The notes under the pieces are model-generated. The model had not been told where the DNA came from, ran no database searches, and was given only the letters and a program-made list of their open reading frames with translations. Below are positions 6,433 through 9,898 of a stretch of 9,898 bases of DNA, one piece after another. The position numbers were made by a program, and so were the translations under genes. Source of the stretch: Acidimicrobiales bacterium (GTDB lineage: Bacteria; Actinomycetota; Acidimicrobiia; Acidimicrobiales; SZUA-35); assembly GCA_013003325.1 (NCBI GenBank), contig JABDJU010000271.1, positions 1 to 9,898 of the forward strand, in the 5' to 3' direction. Each line of letters opens with the position of its first letter. Position 1 is the first letter of the stretch.

Positions 6433-7791
6433 TCAAGCCACGGGGCGAGCCACCGGCCCCTCCGGGCCGTCTTCCACCATCCACCCCGCTGCGGTCAGCC
6501 GATCCCGGATTTCGTCGGCTCGGGCCCAGTCCTTTGAAGCACGGGCCGCGGTGCGGTCGCGCACGAGTTCTGCGATCTCATCGGGGACCTCGCCGGCCGA
6601 TGATCGGAGAACGAGCCCGACCACGCGGGCGATCTCCAGCGCCGTCGCGGCGGCGACGGCGGCTTCGTTCTGGTCGCCCCGGTCGAGGCTGGTGTTGGCC
6701 TCGCGAACCTTTCGGAACATCAGGTCGACGGCACCCGAGGTGTCGAGATCGCGGCTCATCGCTGCGTCGAACTCTGCCATGGCGGCCGCATCAGCCGATT
6801 GGGAGGTAGAGGCAAATCGCCGCGCGAATGCGTCGAGCCGGGCCATCGCCGCCTGGGCGTTGGACAGCGACGTGTCGGTGACCTCCATCGGCGACCTGTA
6901 GTGACTCTGCAGGACGAGCAGCCGGTAGGCGCGGGGGTCGTAGCTTTCGGCCAGATCGAGAAGGTTGGTGACGTTGCCCAGGCTCTTCGACATCTTCTCG
7001 CCTTCCATCTCCACAAACCCGTGATGCATCCAGTGACGGGCGAACCGCTTGCCGTCGGCCACAGCCTGAGCCCGCTCGTTCTCGTGATGCGGGAAGGTGA
7101 GGTCGAGGCCGCCGGTGTGCAGATCGAACCCCTCGCCCAGTAGGTCAAGGCTCATGACCACACACTCGGTATGCCACCCCGGACGGCCCTCGCCCCAGGG
7201 CGACCCCCACGAGGGCTCACCGGGCTTGGTGAACTTCCACAGGGCGAAATCGGCCGGGTTCTCCTTCTCCTCGCCCACGACGGTCCGATCCCCTCCGCCC
7301 TCCACCAGATCGTCGAGGTTCTGGTTGGCCAGCAGTCCGTAGTCGGGAACTTCTGCAACCCGCAGATAGACCCCGTCGCTGGTGACATAGGCCTTCTCGG
7401 CGTCGATGAGTTCGGCGATCAACCCGACCATCGGTTCCACGTAGTCGGTGGCGTGGGGAATGTGGTCCGGCTTGTCGACGTTCAACAGCTCCATCGACCG
7501 CCACCAGACCCGCTCGCACTTGGTGGCGATGTCGTGCCAGTCTCGACCCTCGGCCTTGGCGCGGTCGATGATCTTGTCGTCGATGTCGGTGATGTTGGAG
7601 ACGAACGACACGTCCAATCCCTTCCAGACCAGAAATCGCCTCAGGACGTCGTAGACCAGGGCGTGTCGGCCGTGACCGATGTGAGGCGGCCCGTACACCG
7701 TGGGTCCACAGACGTAGATCGAAATCTTGCCCGGGTCGCGCAATTCGAGCGGGACCACCTCGCCTGCCGCGGTGTCGAAGAGGGATATCAC
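6433..7791 (-). CDS. cysS: Cysteine--tRNA ligase
   Basis: CysRS is a class I enzyme that charges tRNA(Cys) with cysteine in the cytoplasm, using a zinc ion to select the Cys thiol. It is 452 residues, close to the usual length of about 460. The zinc ligands are all there: Cys28 (YVCGPTVY), Cys210 (GWHTEC), His235 and Glu239 (FPHHENE), as in E. coli CysRS (28/209/234/238). HIGH is at 37-40 and KMSKS at 266-270. The C-terminal helical and tRNA-binding domain ends with DWARADEIRDRLTAAGWMVED, the typical CysRS tail. I choose GTG at 7791 because the protein then begins ISLFDT after the initiator, the standard CysRS start. The frame is open to 7908, but the added 39 residues show no similarity and cross the divergent promoter region. 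TACAAT lies 6 nt before the GTG, which suggests a leaderless transcript. Confidence 0.96.
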   Translation of the reverse strand: MISLFDTAAGEVVPLELRDPGKISIYVCGPTVYGPPHIGHGRHALVYDVLRRFLVWKGLDVSFVSNITDIDDKIIDRAKAEGRDWHDIATKCERVWWRSMELLNVDKPDHIPHATDYVEPMVGLIAELIDAEKAYVTSDGVYLRVAEVPDYGLLANQNLDDLVEGGGDRTVVGEEKENPADFALWKFTKPGEPSWGSPWGEGRPGWHTECVVMSLDLLGEGFDLHTGGLDLTFPHHENERAQAVADGKRFARHWMHHGFVEMEGEKMSKSLGNVTNLLDLAESYDPRAYRLLVLQSHYRSPMEVTDTSLSNAQAAMARLDAFARRFASTSQSADAAAMAEFDAAMSRDLDTSGAVDLMFRKVREANTSLDRGDQNEAAVAAATALEIARVVGLVLRSSAGEVPDEIAELVRDRTAARASKDWARADEIRDRLTAAGWMVEDGPEGPVARPVA

Positions 7792-7797
7792 GGCTTC

Positions 7798-7803
7798 ATT
7801 GTA
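7798..7803 (-). promoter_or_regulatory. -10 element of cysS
   Basis: TACAAT on the minus strand is one base from the TATAAT consensus and is placed 6 nt before the GTG at 7791. That puts the expected transcription start at the start codon. There is no Shine-Dalgarno sequence and no convincing -35. It is the best promoter candidate in the window and also supports GTG 7791 as the true start, since the longer frame would run through it. Confidence 0.5.
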
Positions 7804-7908
7804 GGAACTCGACCCGCCAGCGTTCGCCGAAATCTCGGTCTGTGCGGGCCATATCGTCGGGTCGGCCGAATCGCTTCGAAATCCGGACCAACAACAACGG
7901 CGAACCAA

Positions 7909-7914
7909 TAGCCT
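7909..7914 (+). promoter_or_regulatory. Possible -10 element of valS
   Basis: TAGCCT fits TANNNT and lies 8 nt before the ATG at 7923, so transcription would begin about 0-2 nt before the start codon. No Shine-Dalgarno sequence lies between. No convincing -35 is visible 16-18 nt upstream. The hexamer is identical to that before gatC. Confidence 0.4.
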
Positions 7915-7922
7915 GGTCGGCT

Positions 7923-9898
7923 ATGGCACCACAGGGATCGGGACCGCCCGACAAGGCATCGCTGGATGGCCTCGAAGCCAAGTGGGACTCGGTCTGGTCA
8001 GCCGAGGAGACATACTCTTTCGATCGATCGGCGGAACGGTCCGGGGTGTTCAGCATCGACACTCCTCCGCCCACGGTCTCGGGATCACTTCATGTCGGGC
8101 ATGTTTTCAGCTACACCCACACCGACACGTTGGCTCGCTACCACCGGATGAACGGAAAGAACGTCTTCTATCCGATGGGGTGGGACGACAACGGACTTCC
8201 CACCGAACGCCGGGTCCAGAACTACTACGGGGTGCGCTGCGACCCGTCGCTGCACTACGACACCGACTTCAACCCGCCGGGCCGTGAAGGCGTAGATCCC
8301 GATGGCAAGAAGCTCAAGCGACAGGTTCCGATCAGCCGCCCGAACTTCATCGAGCTCTGCACCGAGTTGGTCGCCCAAGACGAGCAGGTGTTCGAGGACC
8401 TCTTCCGGCGCCTCGGCCTGAGCGTCGACTGGAGCCTCCTCTACGAGACGATCTCCGACGCCTCACGGCGCACCTCTCAGCTGGCTTTTCTGCGCAACCT
8501 CGAACACGGCCATGCCTACCAACAGGAGGCGCCCAGCCTGTGGGACATCACGTTCCAGACGGCGGTCGCCCAGGCGGAACTCCAGGATCGCGAGCAGCCG
8601 AGCGCCTACTACACGCTGAAGTTCACCCGGCCCGACGGTACGGATCTCCTGATCGACACCACCCGGCCCGAACTTCTTCCGGCGTGTGTTGCGGTGGTCG
8701 GGCATCCCGACGACGAACGCTTCCACAGCCTGGAAGGTCAATCGATCACGACCCCGCTCGGGGTCGAGGTCCCCTTCGTGTTCCATACCCTGGCCGACCC
8801 AGAGAAGGGCACCGGGGTGGCGATGATCTGCACATTCGGCGACACCACCGACGTGACCTGGTGGCGTGAGTTCAACCTGCCCAATCGGGCTGTCATCAAC
8901 CGGATGGGCCGGTTCACCGACGAGGTCCCCGAGGTGCTCACCGGCGAAGGACGTGCGCTCTACGAGGAGATGATCGGCAAGACCGTCTTCTCCGGTCGCG
9001 AGGTGCTCGTCGAGGCCCTCACCGAACGCGGCGGCATCATCGGCGAGCCCCGCAAGATCACCCACCCGGTCAAGTTCTTCGAGAAAGGCGACAAGCCGCT
9101 CGAGATCGTCAGCAGCCGCCAGTGGTACGTGCGCAACGGTGGTCGCGAAGACCAACTCAAAGCCGACCTGATCGAACGGGGCGAAGACATCGCCTTCCAT
9201 CCCAGCTACATGCGAGCTCGGTATCGCAACTGGGTTGAAAACCTCAACGGCGACTGGCTGATCAGCCGGCAGCGTTTCTTCGGGGTCCCGTTCCCGGTCT
9301 GGTACGCCCTCGACGACGACGGCGAGCCGATCTACGACGAACCGATCGTGCCGGCCGAGGCCGACCTCCCGATCGACCCGTCCGACGACGTGCCGAACGG
9401 CTACGACGAAAGCCAGCGCGGCCAACCCGGTGGATTCATCGCCGATCCCGATGTGATGGACACGTGGGCAACATCATCATTGACCCCACAGATCGCCGGG
9501 CATTGGGCCGACGACGATTCGGACCTTTTCGATCGCGTCTTCCCCTACGACGTGAGGCCCCAGGCGCACGACATCATTCGAACGTGGCTGTTCTCCACCG
9601 TGGTTCGAAGCCATTTCGAGCACGACTGTCCTCCGTGGCGAAACGCCGCATTGTCGGGCTGGATACTCGACCCTGACCGCAAGAAGATGTCGAAATCGGT
9701 CGGCAACGTCGTGGTCCCGACCGACCTGCTCGACAGGTACGGTTCCGACGCGGTCCGCTACTGGGCTGCATCAGCTCGTCCCGGCACCGATACCGCCTTC
9801 GACGAAGGGCAGATGAAGGTCGGGAGGCGACTCGCCATCAAATTGCTGAACGCATCGAAGTTCGCGCTGGGGATGGGCGTGTCGGTCGAATCCAAGGC
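7923..9898 (+). CDS. valS: Valine--tRNA ligase, 3' end beyond window
   Basis: ValRS is a class I synthetase that charges tRNA(Val) and hydrolyses mischarged Thr-tRNA(Val) in an inserted CP1 domain. The frame is open from the ATG at 7923 to the right edge (658 codons, roughly three quarters of a usual 850-900). The nucleotide-binding motif is HVGH at 57-60 within PPPTVSGSLHVGH; KMSKS is intact at 588-592. The CP1 editing domain starts near residue 200 and includes DTTRPELLPACVAV (from 245) and GTGVAMICTFGDTTDVTWW. The segment PMGWDDNGLPTERR (84-97) replaces the GTDHAGIATQ seen in common bacterial ValRS. It is the form known from archaeal and rickettsial ValRS, so this is that subtype. The distal anticodon-binding domain is outside the window. 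The gene is divergent from cysS. No Shine-Dalgarno sequence is seen; TAGCCT lies 8 nt upstream. Confidence 0.95.
   Translation, partial: MAPQGSGPPDKASLDGLEAKWDSVWSAEETYSFDRSAERSGVFSIDTPPPTVSGSLHVGHVFSYTHTDTLARYHRMNGKNVFYPMGWDDNGLPTERRVQNYYGVRCDPSLHYDTDFNPPGREGVDPDGKKLKRQVPISRPNFIELCTELVAQDEQVFEDLFRRLGLSVDWSLLYETISDASRRTSQLAFLRNLEHGHAYQQEAPSLWDITFQTAVAQAELQDREQPSAYYTLKFTRPDGTDLLIDTTRPELLPACVAVVGHPDDERFHSLEGQSITTPLGVEVPFVFHTLADPEKGTGVAMICTFGDTTDVTWWREFNLPNRAVINRMGRFTDEVPEVLTGEGRALYEEMIGKTVFSGREVLVEALTERGGIIGEPRKITHPVKFFEKGDKPLEIVSSRQWYVRNGGREDQLKADLIERGEDIAFHPSYMRARYRNWVENLNGDWLISRQRFFGVPFPVWYALDDDGEPIYDEPIVPAEADLPIDPSDDVPNGYDESQRGQPGGFIADPDVMDTWATSSLTPQIAGHWADDDSDLFDRVFPYDVRPQAHDIIRTWLFSTVVRSHFEHDCPPWRNAALSGWILDPDRKKMSKSVGNVVVPTDLLDRYGSDAVRYWAASARPGTDTAFDEGQMKVGRRLAIKLLNASKFALGMGVSVESK

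Larger units (their letters stand above)
7792..7922. other. Divergent cysS/valS promoter region
   Basis: These 131 nt lie between two divergent aminoacyl-tRNA synthetase genes. Each end carries a -10-like hexamer next to the start codon (TACAAT for cysS, TAGCCT for valS), about 105 nt apart. Because both messages appear leaderless, there is no room for a T-box or other riboswitch leader in either. I see no strong inverted repeat that would mark a shared operator. Confidence 0.5.

Noticed and set aside
7792..7908. 39-residue N-terminal extension of CysRS
   Set aside because: It covers the near-consensus TACAAT and the divergent promoter region, has no CysRS similarity, and the GTG at 7791 gives the standard start of the family.
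7792..7922. T-box or other leader riboswitch for cysS or valS
   Set aside because: The space is too short for two leaders, no specifier or antiterminator-like structure was seen, and both -10-like elements abut the start codons.
8463..9425. Open frame of 320 codons on the minus strand
   Set aside because: It is antisense to valS, whose motifs run through the whole interval.

Overview
The window is chromosomal housekeeping DNA from a high-G+C bacterium, most likely an actinobacterium. A member of the Acidimicrobiia or a relative would fit. The pointers are the codon bias, a PASTA-type Ser/Thr kinase with four PASTA repeats, a Ser/Thr-rich lipoprotein, GTG starts with very short or absent leaders, and the type of valyl-tRNA synthetase. 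The taxonomic call is inference, not proof. I see no phage, insertion sequence, CRISPR array, rRNA or tRNA.

Layout. Everything from position 1 to about 7791 is on the minus strand, so read that part right to left. cysS (7791-6433) is followed after about 31 nt by a membrane-bound PASTA Ser/Thr kinase (6401-4395) and, 22 nt later, by a small SCP2-like protein (4372-3917). A 199-nt intergenic region rich in inverted and direct repeats (3718-3916) separates these from a tightly overlapping gatC-gatA-gatB operon (3717-585). After 52 nt comes the start of a lipoprotein gene (532-1) that is cut by the window edge. On the plus strand, divergent from cysS across 131 nt, is valS (7923 to the right edge), also truncated.

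How the genes fit together. Five of the eight genes concern tRNA charging: CysRS, ValRS, and the GatCAB amidotransferase that converts Glu-tRNA(Gln) and/or Asp-tRNA(Asn) to the correct aminoacyl-tRNA. A cell-wall/growth-sensing type of kinase and a putative lipid-binding protein sit between them.

What stands out. (1) Genes that appear to head transcripts carry a -10-like hexamer 6 to 8 nt before the start codon and no Shine-Dalgarno sequence, which suggests leaderless mRNAs. gatA and gatB, inside the operon, have recognisable Shine-Dalgarno sequences. (2) ValRS is of the 'DDNGLPTER' (archaeal/rickettsial-like) kind, not the usual bacterial kind. (3) GatB has lost three of the four usual zinc-binding cysteines. 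(4) The region upstream of gatC contains an 80-nt nested palindrome plus a 29-nt-offset direct repeat. I do not see a clearly new biological system; the repeat region and the leaderless pattern are the best leads.
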